Assembly (NCBI RefSeq): GCF_030406325.1
Contig: NZ_JAUEQY010000005.1
Span: forward strand, 310,001-374,000
Reading direction: 5' to 3'
Source of the DNA: Actinomadura sp. DC4
GTDB taxonomy: Bacteria; Actinomycetota; Actinomycetes; Streptosporangiales; Streptosporangiaceae
DNA length: 64,000 nt
Shown here: one piece after another, positions 45,564-56,342 of the stretch
How the letters are laid out: every line of letters begins with the position of its first letter
Position numbering within the stretch: position 1 is the first letter of the stretch
Notes under the pieces: model-generated
The model's database searches: none
Told to the model about the DNA's origin: nothing
Seen by the model: only the letters and a program-made list of their open reading frames with translations
Program-made: the position numbers and the translations under genes

Positions 45564-45590
45564 CGATGCCCCCTGATCAGAAGCCGGTTT

Positions 45591-45607
45591 GTGCAAACTA
45601 CTTGCAC
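45591..45607 (-). promoter_or_regulatory. Inverted repeat upstream of the defence pair
   Basis: GTGCAA (45591-45596) and TTGCAC (45602-45607) are mirrored around 5 nt, 28 bp before the ATPase start. A -10-like TAGTTT on the minus strand overlaps it, so it is a likely operator of the pair. Confidence 0.4.
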
Positions 45608-45642
45608 GATACCCGCTCAAGCAGCCATGCAACGTCAATCGA

Positions 45643-45684
45643 GGCGGTGGGGACCGACCTGACGAGGGCCGGCTCCCCACCGCC
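45643..45684 (-). terminator. Hairpin downstream of intact clpB
   Basis: GGCGGTGGGGA (45643-45653) pairs with TCCCCACCGCC (45674-45684), an 11-bp stem with a 20-nt loop, 13 nt past the clpB stop. It separates clpB transcripts from the defence pair. Confidence 0.6.
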
Positions 45685-45696
45685 GTGCGATCGAGG

Positions 45697-45804
45697 TCAG
45701 ACGGCGGGGACACTCGGCTTGACGGTCAGCGTGTCGGCGGCGTCGTCGAGGTCCACGACGATCTCGTCGCCGTCGCGGATCTCACCGCCCAGGAGCTCGC
45801 GGGC
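45697..45804. repeat. 108-bp direct repeat, copy B (within the clpB 3' end)
   Basis: Matches 43504-43611 with one mismatch. Copy B is the functional end of clpB. The offset of 2193 bp is the size of the inserted unit. Confidence 0.9.
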
Positions 45805-48294
45805 GAGCTGGTCGCCGATGGAGCTCTGTACGAGCCGGCGCAGCGGCCGGGCCCCGTACGCCGGGTCGTATCCGGTCAGCGCCAGCCACTCGCGTGCCGC
45901 GTCGGTGACCGTCAGCGTCAGGCGGCGGTCGGCGAGCCGGTGCGCCAGCCGGTCGATCTGCAGGTCGACGATCCTGGTGAGGTCCTCGGTGGACAGCGCG
46001 TCGAAGATGATGACGTCGTCGAGCCGGTTGAGGAACTCGGGCTTGAAGTTGGCCCGTACGGCCTTGAGCACGGCGTCGCGCCGGGCGCCGTTGTCGAGTG
46101 CCGGGTCGACCAGGAACTGCGACCCCAGGTTGGACGTCATGATCAGGATCGTGTTGCGGAAGTCGACCGTACGGCCCTGGCCGTCGGTCAGCCGTCCGTC
46201 GTCCAGCACCTGCAGCAGTACGTCGAAGACCTCGGGATGGGCCTTCTCGACCTCGTCCAGCAGCACCACGGTGTACGGCCGGCGGCGTACCGCCTCGGTG
46301 AGCTGACCGCCCTCCTCGTAGCCGACATAGCCGGGGGGAGCGCCCATGAGACGCGCCACGGAGTGCTTCTCGCCGTACTCGCTCATGTCGATGCGGACCG
46401 TGGCACGCTCGTCGTCGAACAGGAAGTCCGCGAGCGCCTTGGCCAGCTCGGTCTTGCCGACTCCGGTCGGGCCGAGGAACAGGAACGAGCCCGTCGGGCG
46501 GTCGGGGTCGGAGATGCCCGCCCGCGCCCGGCGTACGGCATCGGAGACCGCGCGCACCGCCGCGGACTGCCCGATCAGGCGGCGGCCCAGCTCCTCCTCC
46601 ATACGCAGCAGCTTGGCGGTCTCGCCTTCGAGAAGGCGCCCGGCCGGGATGCCGGTCCACGCCGCGACGACCTCGGCGACATCGTCGGCGGTGACCTCCT
46701 CCCTGACCATGGCGTCCGGGTTCTTGGCGGCCTCCGCCGCGGCCTCCAGTTCGTCGCGCAGCTGTTTGATCTCGATCGCGATGTCGCTGGGGGCCTTCCA
46801 GTCGCCGTCGACCTGAGCCTGACGGAAGGCCTGCTCGCGTCGGCTCTCGGCCTCGTCGATGCGCTTCTTCAGCTCACCGACCTTGTTGAGGCCTTCCTTC
46901 TCCTGGTCCCAGCGCGCGTTCAAGCCGTTGAGCTGTTCCTTGCGGTCGGCGAGCTCGGCCTTGAGGCGTTCGAGCCGCTGCTGGGAGCCCTCGTCGGACT
47001 CCTTGCTGAGCTGGTGCTGCTCCATCTCCAGCCGGTCGACCACACGCTGCACCTCATCGATCTCCACCGGGCGTGAGTCGATCTCCATGCGCAGCCGGGA
47101 CGCGGCCTCGTCCACCAGGTCGATCGCCTTGTCCGGCAGGAACCGTGCGGTGATATAGCGGTCGGACAGCGCGGACGCGGCGACGAGGGCGGCGTCGGAG
47201 ATCTGCACCTCGTGGTGCGCCTCGTACCGGCCCTTGAGGCCGCGCAGGATGGCGACCGTGTTCTCCACCGACGGCTCGCCGACCAGCACCTGCTGGAACC
47301 GCCGTTCCAGCGCCGGGTCCTTCTCGATGTGCTCGCGGTATTCGTCCAGCGTGGTCGCGCCGATCATGCGCAGCTCGCCGCGGGCCAGCATCGGCTTGAG
47401 CATGTTGCCCGCGTCCATCGAACCCTCGGCCGCGCCCGCGCCGACCACGGTGTGCAGTTCGTCGATGAAGGTGACGACCCGCCCGTTGCTCTGCTTGATC
47501 TCGTTCAGCACGGCCTTGAGGCGCTCTTCGAACTCGCCGCGGAATTTCGCGCCCGCGACCATCGCGGACAGGTCGAGCGAGATCAGCTGCTTGTTCTTCA
47601 GCGTCTCCGGGACGTCGCCGGCGATGATCCGCTGGGCCAGGCCCTCGACCACCGCGGTCTTGCCCACGCCGGGCTCGCCGATCAGCACCGGGTTGTTCTT
47701 CGTACGGCGCGACAGCACCTGGACCACGCGGCGGATCTCGGTGTCACGGCCGATGACCGGGTCGAGCCTGCCGTCGCGGGCCTGCGCGGTGAGGTCGATG
47801 CCGTACTTCTCCAGCGCCTGGTAGGTCTCTTCGGGGTTGTCGCTGGTCACGCGTGCGTGCCCGCGGACCTTCTCGAACGCCTCCAGCAGGGCGTCCGGGG
47901 TCGCGCCGGCCTCGCGCAGCAGCGTCGCCGCCAGCCCGCCGTCGGCGGCCAGGCCGACGAGCAGGTGCTCGGTGGAGACGTACTCGTCCTCGAGCTGCTC
48001 GGCGCGGTTGGCCGCGGTGTTCAGCACGACGAGCAGCGGCCGCGAGGTCTGCGGCGCGCCGACCGTGGATCCCGCGGCCTTCGGCAGCGCGGCGATCTGT
48101 TCTTCGGCCTTGCGGCGCAGGGCCTGCGGGTCCGCGCCCACCGCCTCCAGCAGCGGTCGCGCCGTGCCCTCACCCTGGGCGAGGAGGGCGACGAGCAGAT
48201 GCGCCGGCTCGACCTGAGGGTGTCCCTCGGTGGCCGCACGGCGTACGGCGGCCGACACGGCCTCCTGACTCTTCTGGGTCAGCTTGTAGTCCAT
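45697..48294 (-). CDS. clpB: ATP-dependent disaggregase ClpB
   Basis: 865 aa. Solubilises protein aggregates with DnaK/DnaJ/GrpE. Clp N-domain (residues 1-145), first AAA with [15 protein letters not shown], middle coiled-coil M domain (about 410-525), second AAA with [17 protein letters not shown], pore loop GYVGYEEGG and Walker [13 protein letters not shown], then D2-small. ATG 48294 follows the hspR stop directly. It is the last gene of the heat-shock operon and under HspR control. Its final 108 nt are duplicated at 43504. Confidence 0.95.
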   Translation of the reverse strand: MDYKLTQKSQEAVSAAVRRAATEGHPQVEPAHLLVALLAQGEGTARPLLEAVGADPQALRRKAEEQIAALPKAAGSTVGAPQTSRPLLVVLNTAANRAEQLEDEYVSTEHLLVGLAADGGLAATLLREAGATPDALLEAFEKVRGHARVTSDNPEETYQALEKYGIDLTAQARDGRLDPVIGRDTEIRRVVQVLSRRTKNNPVLIGEPGVGKTAVVEGLAQRIIAGDVPETLKNKQLISLDLSAMVAGAKFRGEFEERLKAVLNEIKQSNGRVVTFIDELHTVVGAGAAEGSMDAGNMLKPMLARGELRMIGATTLDEYREHIEKDPALERRFQQVLVGEPSVENTVAILRGLKGRYEAHHEVQISDAALVAASALSDRYITARFLPDKAIDLVDEAASRLRMEIDSRPVEIDEVQRVVDRLEMEQHQLSKESDEGSQQRLERLKAELADRKEQLNGLNARWDQEKEGLNKVGELKKRIDEAESRREQAFRQAQVDGDWKAPSDIAIEIKQLRDELEAAAEAAKNPDAMVREEVTADDVAEVVAAWTGIPAGRLLEGETAKLLRMEEELGRRLIGQSAAVRAVSDAVRRARAGISDPDRPTGSFLFLGPTGVGKTELAKALADFLFDDERATVRIDMSEYGEKHSVARLMGAPPGYVGYEEGGQLTEAVRRRPYTVVLLDEVEKAHPEVFDVLLQVLDDGRLTDGQGRTVDFRNTILIMTSNLGSQFLVDPALDNGARRDAVLKAVRANFKPEFLNRLDDVIIFDALSTEDLTRIVDLQIDRLAHRLADRRLTLTVTDAAREWLALTGYDPAYGARPLRRLVQSSIGDQLARELLGGEIRDGDEIVVDLDDAADTLTVKPSVPAV

Positions 48295-48735
48295 CTATTC
48301 CTCCCCGCGTGCCCGCCACACCACAACACTGGTCTGCCGGATCGGCACCAGTTCGGCGCCACCCGCCGACTCGGGGGTGTTCTTCAACCGGGCGAGACGA
48401 GCCGCCACCGCGCGGGTGGACTCCAGCTCGTTGCCCATCTCCTCGACCAGCGCCCGTAGCCGCAGGACCTCCGACCGCAGCGCCTCCGCCTCGCGCTGCA
48501 GGTCGAGGATCTGCCTGATGCCGGCGAGGTTGATGCCCTCGTCCTGGGACAGCCGCTGGATCTCCCGCAGGAGCACGATGTCGCGCATGGAGTAGCGGCG
48601 GCCCCGCCCCGACGTGCGGCCCGGCGAGACCAGGCCCATGCGGTCGTACGTGCGGAGCGTCTGCGGGTGCAACCCCGACAGCTCCGCCGCCACCGAGATC
48701 ACATAGACCGGACTGTCATCGCCAAAGGGAGTCAT
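48295..48735 (-). CDS. hspR: Heat-shock repressor HspR
   Basis: 146 aa, MerR family. VYVISVAAELSGLHPQTLRTYDRMGLVSPGR is the helix-turn-helix, followed by wing GRRYSMRDIVLLREIQ and a helical C-terminus. HspR binds HAIR sites with DnaK as corepressor and shuts the dnaK and clpB operons. GGAGGAGGG lies just before ATG 48735. It sits between dnaJ and clpB, its usual place in actinobacteria. Confidence 0.9.
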   Translation of the reverse strand: MTPFGDDSPVYVISVAAELSGLHPQTLRTYDRMGLVSPGRTSGRGRRYSMRDIVLLREIQRLSQDEGINLAGIRQILDLQREAEALRSEVLRLRALVEEMGNELESTRAVAARLARLKNTPESAGGAELVPIRQTSVVVWRARGEE

Positions 48736-48804
48736 GAGCCCTCCTCCGTCGGCGGAGCGACCAGGAGACTGTGCCTGCCGATGCCCTCGGTCATGACTGC
48801 CAGA

Positions 48805-49980
48805 TCACTCCTCTCGCGCCATCCGCAGCTGGTCGCCGCGCAGGTCGTCGCCGTTGAGGCTTCCGGTGATCTTCTCCAGGGCCTCACGGGTGGTCTCGTC
48901 GATCTCGGTGGGCACCTGCACGTCGACGGTGACGAGCAGGTCGCCCTTGGTGCCGTCGCGCCGGGGCGCGCCCTGGCCGCGTACCCGTAGCACCCGCCCG
49001 TTGGGCGTGCCGGCGGGGATGCGTACGGTCTTGGGCTGGCCGCGGTGGACCGGCACCTTGATCTCCGCGCCGAGCGTGGCCTCCGGGAAGGTGACCGGCA
49101 CCTTCAGCGTCAGGTTGTCGCCCGAGCGCCCGAACACCTTGTGCGGGGTGACGTGCACGAGGACGTACAGGTCGCCGCTCGGCCCGCCGTTCTCCCCTGG
49201 CGCGCCCTTGCCCTTGAGCCGGATCTTCTGCCCGTCGTCGACCCCGGCCGGGATGCGCGCCTGGATCGTACGGGTGCTCTGCGCGCGGCCGCTGCCGTAG
49301 CACGTGGTGCACGGGTCGTCGACGATCAGGCCGCGCCCGTGGCACTCGCGGCACGGCTCGGAGAAGGCGAACCCGCCCGCGTTGCGGCTCTCCTGCCCCG
49401 TGCCCTCACAGCGAGGGCAGACGCGGGGGACCGTGCCGGTCTTGGCACCGGTCCCCCGGCAGGTGGGACAGGCCGCCTCGCTGGTCAGCCGGAGCGGGAC
49501 CGTACGGCCGTCGAGCGCCTCGCCGAACGTCAGCGTGATCTCGGACTCGACGTCGGCGCCACGGCGCGGGCGCTGGGTGCTCGTCTGCCGGCGGCCGAAC
49601 AGCCCGCCGAACAGGTCACCGATGCGCTCGCCCGTGCCGCCCGGGGGAACCCCGCCCGTACCGGTCGTGCCGCCCTGGTTGCCGAACAGGTCACCGAGGT
49701 CGAAGCCGAACCCGCCCTGACCGCCGCCGCGTCCGCGAGCCCCGCCGAACAGGCTGCGGGCCTCGTCGTACTCCTTGCGGCGTTTGTCGTCCGACAGCAC
49801 GTCATAGGCCTCGGAGATGCCCTTGAACTTCTCCTCCGCCTCGGAGTCGCCCTTGTTGGCGTCCGGGTGGTACTGCCGCGCGAGCTTGCGGTAGGACTTC
49901 TTGATCTCGTCGTGGGTTGCGGTCTTCGGAACACCGAGGACCTTGTAGTAGTCCTTTTCCAGGTAGTCCTTGGTGCTCAC
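48805..49980 (-). CDS. dnaJ: Chaperone DnaJ
   Basis: 391 aa. J domain [41 protein letters not shown] with HPD; Gly/Phe region 75-140; zinc centre with four CxxCxG-type repeats ([32 protein letters not shown]); C-terminal substrate domain. It stimulates DnaK ATPase. GTG 49980 start. Part of the dnaK-grpE-dnaJ-hspR-clpB operon. Confidence 0.95.
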   Translation of the reverse strand: MSTKDYLEKDYYKVLGVPKTATHDEIKKSYRKLARQYHPDANKGDSEAEEKFKGISEAYDVLSDDKRRKEYDEARSLFGGARGRGGGQGGFGFDLGDLFGNQGGTTGTGGVPPGGTGERIGDLFGGLFGRRQTSTQRPRRGADVESEITLTFGEALDGRTVPLRLTSEAACPTCRGTGAKTGTVPRVCPRCEGTGQESRNAGGFAFSEPCRECHGRGLIVDDPCTTCYGSGRAQSTRTIQARIPAGVDDGQKIRLKGKGAPGENGGPSGDLYVLVHVTPHKVFGRSGDNLTLKVPVTFPEATLGAEIKVPVHRGQPKTVRIPAGTPNGRVLRVRGQGAPRRDGTKGDLLVTVDVQVPTEIDETTREALEKITGSLNGDDLRGDQLRMAREE

Positions 49981-50021
49981 CGGCGTCCCTTACCTCGTTC
50001 CGTCTGTCGTGCCTTCGTCGG

Positions 50022-50702
50022 TCATTCCTCGTCGGCTGCCTCGGGCGGCGGCTGATCGTCAGCCGTGGCCTCGGCCCTGGTCTCCTCGGCCGGCGCCTCG
50101 GTCTCCGCAGGGGAAGCCGACTCGCCGTCCGGCTCCGCCACGGCCACCCGTGCCGGCCGGAGGATCCGCTCGCCGATGCCGTAGCCCGGCTGCAGGATCT
50201 GCACGGCCGTCGGCGCGGTGACGTCGGCGGAGTAGGAGTGCATGAGCGCCTCGTGGACGTTCGGGTCGAACGGCTCGCCCGGCGTCCCGAAGGACACCAG
50301 ACCGAGCTTGCTGACCGTGCCCTCGAGACCCTCGGCGACCTGCTTGAACCCGCCGTTCAGCTCGTCGTGCTCCCGCGCCCGCCCGATGTCGTCGAGCACC
50401 GGGAGCAGCTCGGACAGGACGTTCGCGAGCGCCTGCTCGCGGACGATCGCCCGGTCGCGTTCGACCCGCTTGCGGTAGTTGGAGTACTCCGCCTGGAGCC
50501 GCTGCAGATCGAGGGTGCGCTCCGACAGTTGCTTCTTCAGGTCCGCGCTCTCTTCGTTGTCCGCGGCCGGGGGCGCGTTCGGGGTGGACCCGGGAGCCGG
50601 CTCTGCCGCCTCCCGGACCTGACCCGTCTTGGGATCGATGCGCCGCTTGTCGCGGATCACCGGTCCCTCGCGCTCCTCGGCGTCATCGCGACGCTCCGTC
50701 AC
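50022..50702 (-). CDS. grpE: Nucleotide exchange factor GrpE
   Basis: 226 aa. Acidic N-terminal and C-terminal tails flank the coiled coil (LSERTLDLQRLQAEYSNYRKRVERDR) and the beta domain with LGLVSFGTPGEPFDPNVHEAL. It releases ADP from DnaK. GTG 50702 follows AGGAGG; 31 nt after dnaK. Confidence 0.95.
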   Translation of the reverse strand: MTERRDDAEEREGPVIRDKRRIDPKTGQVREAAEPAPGSTPNAPPAADNEESADLKKQLSERTLDLQRLQAEYSNYRKRVERDRAIVREQALANVLSELLPVLDDIGRAREHDELNGGFKQVAEGLEGTVSKLGLVSFGTPGEPFDPNVHEALMHSYSADVTAPTAVQILQPGYGIGERILRPARVAVAEPDGESASPAETEAPAEETRAEATADDQPPPEAADEE

Positions 50703-50733
50703 GCTTCCTCCTTAGGCGAAGGGGAGATGCGGC

Positions 50734-52593
<1,860 letters not shown>

Positions 52594-52620
52594 GAGTTGG
52601 TTCCTCCGACCGTGCTCTTA

Positions 52621-52652
52621 TCGATGAAGCTGAGATTCGATGAAGCTGAGTT
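52621..52652 (-). repeat. Tandem 16-bp repeat in the dnaK leader
   Basis: TCGATGAAGCTGAGAT (52621-52636) is followed directly by TCGATGAAGCTGAGTT (52637-52652), 15 of 16 identical. It lies in the untranslated leader, 28 nt before dnaK. Confidence 0.8.
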
Positions 52653-52663
52653 CAGCAGACGCA

Positions 52664-52692
52664 AGATTGCCCGAGAGGCTCTGCCTTGTCAA
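52664..52692 (-). promoter_or_regulatory. dnaK promoter
   Basis: Minus strand TTGACA (52692-52687), a 17-nt spacer and CAATCT (52669-52664), a housekeeping-type promoter placing the start about 65 nt before dnaK. Confidence 0.65.
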
Positions 52693-52696
52693 CTGA

Positions 52697-52717
52697 CTTG
52701 AGTCTAGCTCGCTCAAC
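52697..52717. promoter_or_regulatory. HAIR operator (HspR binding site)
   Basis: CTTGAGT (52697-52703), 7 nt, GCTCAAC (52711-52717). The consensus is CTTGAGT-N7-ACTCAAG; the first arm is perfect and the second matches 5 of 7. It lies just upstream of the dnaK -35, so HspR bound here represses the operon. Confidence 0.8.
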
Positions 52718-52825
52718 TTTACTGACTGGTTTAACGCGTGAGGCGTGCCCTGTGTTCCCGTGGCGATCGTCCGACTTTGTGGCGTAGTCGACCATGTCGG
52801 TCCGGCCGGAGGGGCCGCCGCACTC

Positions 52826-53497
52826 CTAGGTACGGGAGATGTAGTGCATCCCGGAGCCGTTCTGCAGGGTGGTGGCCAGGGACTTCGCGGGCAGCGTGTG
52901 GGTGCCGCCGGTCGGCCGCCAGGGGTCGAAGACGGTGATCGTGCCGGCCTGCTGGTCGTATCCGTACGCGACGATCGCGTGGCCGATCCACTGGCCCTTG
53001 AGCCTGCCCTGGTTCCAGGGGAGCTTCTCCATCCACACCTGGATCACCGGGGCCCGGCGGAGAGAGCCGACGTCGTACGAGACGCGCTGCATGAGGATCT
53101 CGGGGTGGCCGACGACGTCCCCGACGATCCGGTCGTCGAAACGCCGCGGGTGCAGGTAGGAGTCCATGACCGTGGCGGCGTTGTCGCCCCCGGTGCCGCG
53201 CGTGGTCGTCCGCATCTTCCTGGCCAGCGCGGCCTGGTCGATCCGTACCCCGAACGTCGCGAGGCTCATCGAGGTCGAGGCGGGGACGCAGAAGTAGTTC
53301 GTCGACTGGTACTGCTCGTGCAGGGCGAGCCGGAACGCGCGGGGCATCGCGGGCAGCGCCCGTGCGGTGGAGACGGCCCGCTCGGCGATGGTCGCGGTGG
53401 GAGGCGGCGGCGTGGCGTGCGCCGCCCCGGCCCCGGCGAACAGAGCCGCGACCGTGGCCAGGGTGGCCACCGGCCCTTTGATCGGCGCATTCTTCAC
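52826..53497 (-). CDS. Secreted C39-like cysteine peptidase
   Basis: 223 aa. A signal peptide (KNAPIKGPVATLATVAALFAG, cut near AHA) is followed by a peptidase_C39_2 domain: catalytic Cys in STNYFCVPASTSM, His in QWIGHAIVAYGY, Asp in ITVFDPWRP. It acts outside the cell on unknown peptides. GTG 53497 follows GGGGGGA; the frame extends to 53563 without a better start. Confidence 0.75.
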   Translation of the reverse strand: MKNAPIKGPVATLATVAALFAGAGAAHATPPPPTATIAERAVSTARALPAMPRAFRLALHEQYQSTNYFCVPASTSMSLATFGVRIDQAALARKMRTTTRGTGGDNAATVMDSYLHPRRFDDRIVGDVVGHPEILMQRVSYDVGSLRRAPVIQVWMEKLPWNQGRLKGQWIGHAIVAYGYDQQAGTITVFDPWRPTGGTHTLPAKSLATTLQNGSGMHYISRT

Positions 53498-53699
53498 TTG
53501 CGTCCCCCCGACCTCACGAGGCCCCGGATCCCGGGCCGAGCCGTAGCGAGCGGTCACCTGCAAGACGGTTCAAGCGAATGCTGAAATCTCAGTACGTAGT
53601 ACGCCTTAGGTCTCCATTTACTCATATGGGAGCTATAGGGCGCTTCGGTGGAGTGCCCGGGGGCCGCGGTGGCGCGTGAAAGCGGCCGGGCGGATCGGG

Positions 53700-53930
53700 C
53701 GAGACCAGGGGCCGGGACCGCTACGGCGCGCGCCGGCGTACGGACCTGGCCGTACGGGTTCGCGACCAAGCCCATCGGCAAGGGAGCGGGCTCGCCGCTC
53801 TGTCACCCGGAGACCGGGACGTGGTGCTGCTCGCCGGGCTGACCCACGAGGAAGCGTCCGTCGCGCCCGCCCGCCGGGACCATCGCGAGCACCAGCGCCG
53901 TACGAGCCGCCGGCCGGACGGCCCGGTCCC
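53700..53930 (+). pseudogene. Remnant of an ECF sigma factor region 4
   Basis: The frame reading LAALSPGDRDVVLLAGLTHEEASVA resembles sigma region 4 (LPPGDRDVLLL..LSYEEIA), and PAGTIASTSAVRA follows only in another frame, like the recognition helix PAGTVRSRLSRAR. At least one frameshift and no region 2 upstream, so it is a decayed copy. Confidence 0.4.
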
Positions 53931-54059
53931 CGGAATGATCGGCTTCTCCAGGGCCGACGGCCGGCCCTGGAGCCGCCATGAAAGCCTTGCGGGCTTCGGC
54001 GGAGTATCCGGTGTAGGCGCGCCGAGCACCGGAAGGCGACTCATGACGGAGCCGGCCAC

Positions 54060-54540
54060 ATGAGGGTGGGAACCGAGGCGAGGGACGAGGCCGGCGAGGC
54101 GGCACTGCCGATCGCCAGGTTCACCGCGCTGTACGACCAACATTTCCCTGACATCTACCGCTATATCGTCGGGCGGCTGGGGCGCGACGTGGCCCGACGA
54201 CATCGCGGCCGACACCTTCGTCGTCGCCCTGCGGAAGCGGTACGGCTTCGACGCCGCGCGGGGCGACGTACGGCCGTGGGTGTTCGGCATCGTCACGAAG
54301 CTCGTCGCCCAGCACCGGCGCCGGGAGACGCGCCGCTACCGGGCCCTCGGACGCGTCGGCGCGGATGAGGTCACCGACAGCCACGAGACGCGAGTCGTCG
54401 ACTGGGTGGCGCCCGAGGGCCTCCAGCCGCACCCCGCCAAGGCCATCGCCGCGCTCCCACAGGGCGACCGCGACGTCCTGCTGCTCAGCGCGCTGGGCGA
54501 GCTCTCCCACAACGAGATCGCCGCGTCCCGGCCGATCGGG
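54060..54540 (+). pseudogene. Frameshifted and truncated ECF sigma factor
   Basis: Starts ATG 54060: region 2 IARFTALYDQHFPDIYRYIVGRLGRDVA. At about 54193 a frameshift (an extra C in GGCCCGAC) moves the rest to another frame: DDIAADTFVVALRKRYGFDAARG, then WVFGIVTKLVAQHRRRETRRY and region 4 LPQGDRDVLLLSALGELSHNEIAAS. The recognition helix after that is lost, replaced by sequence leading into the ABC transporter promoter. No functional product is expected unless the shift is programmed or an error. Confidence 0.6.
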
Positions 54541-54559
54541 ACGCCGGGCAATTCGGGGC

Positions 54560-54591
54560 TTGACCCTGACCCAGCGTCAGGCTTGCAGCAT
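54560..54591 (+). promoter_or_regulatory. MerR-type promoter of the DrrAB-like exporter
   Basis: -35 TTGACC (54560-54565), a 20-nt spacer, -10 CAGCAT (54586-54591). The dyad CCTGAC (54565-54570)/GTCAGG (54576-54581) fills the spacer, as expected for a MerR-family activator, and such a gene is the third of the operon. Transcription would begin at ATG 54599. Confidence 0.65.
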
Positions 54592-54598
54592 GTGCGTC

Positions 54599-55540
54599 AT
54601 GAACGAACCGACCATGGCGCTCTCGGCCACCGGGCTCCGCAAGTCGTACGGGGAAAAGCTCGTCCTCGACGGCATCGACCTGAACGTCGCCGAGGGAACG
54701 ATCTTCTCCCTGCTCGGCCCGAACGGCGCCGGCAAGACCACCACCGTGCAGATCCTGTCCACGCTCGTCGCCGCCGACGACGGCCACGTGAGCGTCGCCG
54801 GCCACGACCTGAGCCGCGACCCCGACGGCGTACGCGCCGCGATCGGCGTCACCGGGCAGTTCTCCGCGGTCGACAACCTGCTCACCGGCCAGGAGAACCT
54901 CATCTTGATGGCCGACCTGCACCACCTGGGCCGCAAGGCCGGGCGGCGCCGCGCCGCCGAGCTCCTCGAAGTGTTCGACCTGGCCGAGGCCGGCGTGAAG
55001 ACGGCCGCGACCTACTCCGGCGGGATGCGCCGCCGCCTCGACCTGGCGATGACGCTCGTCGGCAGCCCTCGCGTCATCTTCCTGGACGAGCCGACCACCG
55101 GCCTGGACCCGCGCAGCCGCCGGGACATGTGGCAGATCATCCGCGAACTCGTCGCCGGCGGCGTGACCGTCCTCCTCACCACGCAGTACCTGGAGGAGGC
55201 CGACCAGCTCGCCGACCGCATCGCGGTCCTCGACCACGGACGGCTGGTCGCCGAGGGGACGCCGGACGAGCTCAAGCGCCTGGTCCCCGGCGGCCACATC
55301 CGCCTGCGGTTCGGCGCCGAGGACGGACTCGCCGCCGCCGCCCGCCTGCTCGGCGAGGTGTCGCGCGACGACGAGGCGCTCACCCTGCGGGTGCCCAGCG
55401 ACGGCGGCGTCGAGTCGCTGCGGTCCCTCCTCGACCGGCTCGACGGGATCGCGATCTCCTCCCTGTCGGTGCACACGCCCGACCTCGATGACGTCTTCCT
55501 CGCCCTGACCGGGCACGACCAGAAAGAGACCGTCCGATGA
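54599..55540 (+). CDS. DrrA-like ABC transporter ATPase
   Basis: 313 aa. Walker A LLGPNGAGKTTTVQIL, signature TYSGGMRRRLDLAM, Walker B RVIFLDEPTTGLDP, switch His region TVLLTTQYLEEADQL, and the daunorubicin-resistance-type C-terminal domain (LDDVFLALTGHD). It powers drug efflux with the next gene's permease. ATG 54599 lies 7 nt after the -10, so leaderless; ATG 54590 is in frame too. Confidence 0.9.
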   Translation: MNEPTMALSATGLRKSYGEKLVLDGIDLNVAEGTIFSLLGPNGAGKTTTVQILSTLVAADDGHVSVAGHDLSRDPDGVRAAIGVTGQFSAVDNLLTGQENLILMADLHHLGRKAGRRRAAELLEVFDLAEAGVKTAATYSGGMRRRLDLAMTLVGSPRVIFLDEPTTGLDPRSRRDMWQIIRELVAGGVTVLLTTQYLEEADQLADRIAVLDHGRLVAEGTPDELKRLVPGGHIRLRFGAEDGLAAAARLLGEVSRDDEALTLRVPSDGGVESLRSLLDRLDGIAISSLSVHTPDLDDVFLALTGHDQKETVR

Positions 55541-56307
55541 GCACTGTGTCCCTCGCCGCGCGCGACTCGGCGACGATGCTGCGCCGCAACCTCCGGCACG
55601 CGCTCCGCTACCCCTCGATGTCACTGTCGACCGCCGCCATGCCGATCATCTTCATGCTGCTGTTCGTGTACGTCTTCGGCTCCACACTGGGCGCCGGCAT
55701 CGGCGGAGGCAGGTACGTCGACTACGTCGCACCCGGTGTCATCTTGATGACCGCGGCGGCCGGGGCGATCTCGACGTCGGTGTCGGTCTGCATGGACATG
55801 ACCGAGGGCATCGTCGCCCGGTTCCGCACGATGGCGATCTCCCGGGTCTCGGTGCTGACCGGGCACGTCGTGGGAAGCATGATCCAGACGGCGTTCGGCA
55901 TGGTCCTCGTGACCGGCGTCGCGCTGCTGATCGGCTTCCGGCCCAGCGCCGGTCCGGCGGAGTGGGCCGCGGCGATCGGCGTCCTGCTCATGCTGACGCT
56001 GGCGCTCACCTGGCTGGCGGTCGCCTTCGGGCTCGTCTCCGACCGGCCCGAGACCGCGAGCAACCTCCCGCTGCCGCTGACGCTGCTGCCCTTCCTCGGG
56101 AGCGGTTTCGTGCCGACCGGCTCGATGCCGGCCGGAGTGCGGCAGTTCGCCGAGTACCAGCCCTTCACGCCGATCACCGAGACGCTGCGCGGACTGCTCA
56201 TGGGGACGCCGATCGGCCACAGCGCGCTGATCGCCGTCGCCTGGTGCGCCGCCATCGCGCTCGGCGGGTACCTGTGGGCGAAGACACGGTTCAACCGTGC
56301 GCGATAG
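55537..56307 (+). CDS. DrrB-like ABC transporter permease
   Basis: 256 aa, six membrane segments (STAAMPIIFMLLFVYVFG; GVILMTAAAGAISTSVS; VTGVALLIGFRP; AIGVLLMLTLALTWLAVAFG; LPLTLLPFLGSGFVPTG). ABC-2 family. ATG overlaps the ATPase stop (ATGA at 55537-55540), so the two are coupled. Confidence 0.9.
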   Translation: MSTVSLAARDSATMLRRNLRHALRYPSMSLSTAAMPIIFMLLFVYVFGSTLGAGIGGGRYVDYVAPGVILMTAAAGAISTSVSVCMDMTEGIVARFRTMAISRVSVLTGHVVGSMIQTAFGMVLVTGVALLIGFRPSAGPAEWAAAIGVLLMLTLALTWLAVAFGLVSDRPETASNLPLPLTLLPFLGSGFVPTGSMPAGVRQFAEYQPFTPITETLRGLLMGTPIGHSALIAVAWCAAIALGGYLWAKTRFNRAR

Positions 56308-56342
56308 TTCGACATACGACGATTTCGGAACCTGGAGGAACG

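Noticed and set aside
53821-54063. 80-codon frame after the C39-like gene
   Set aside because: It reads through the shifted sigma remnant and is not a coherent protein.
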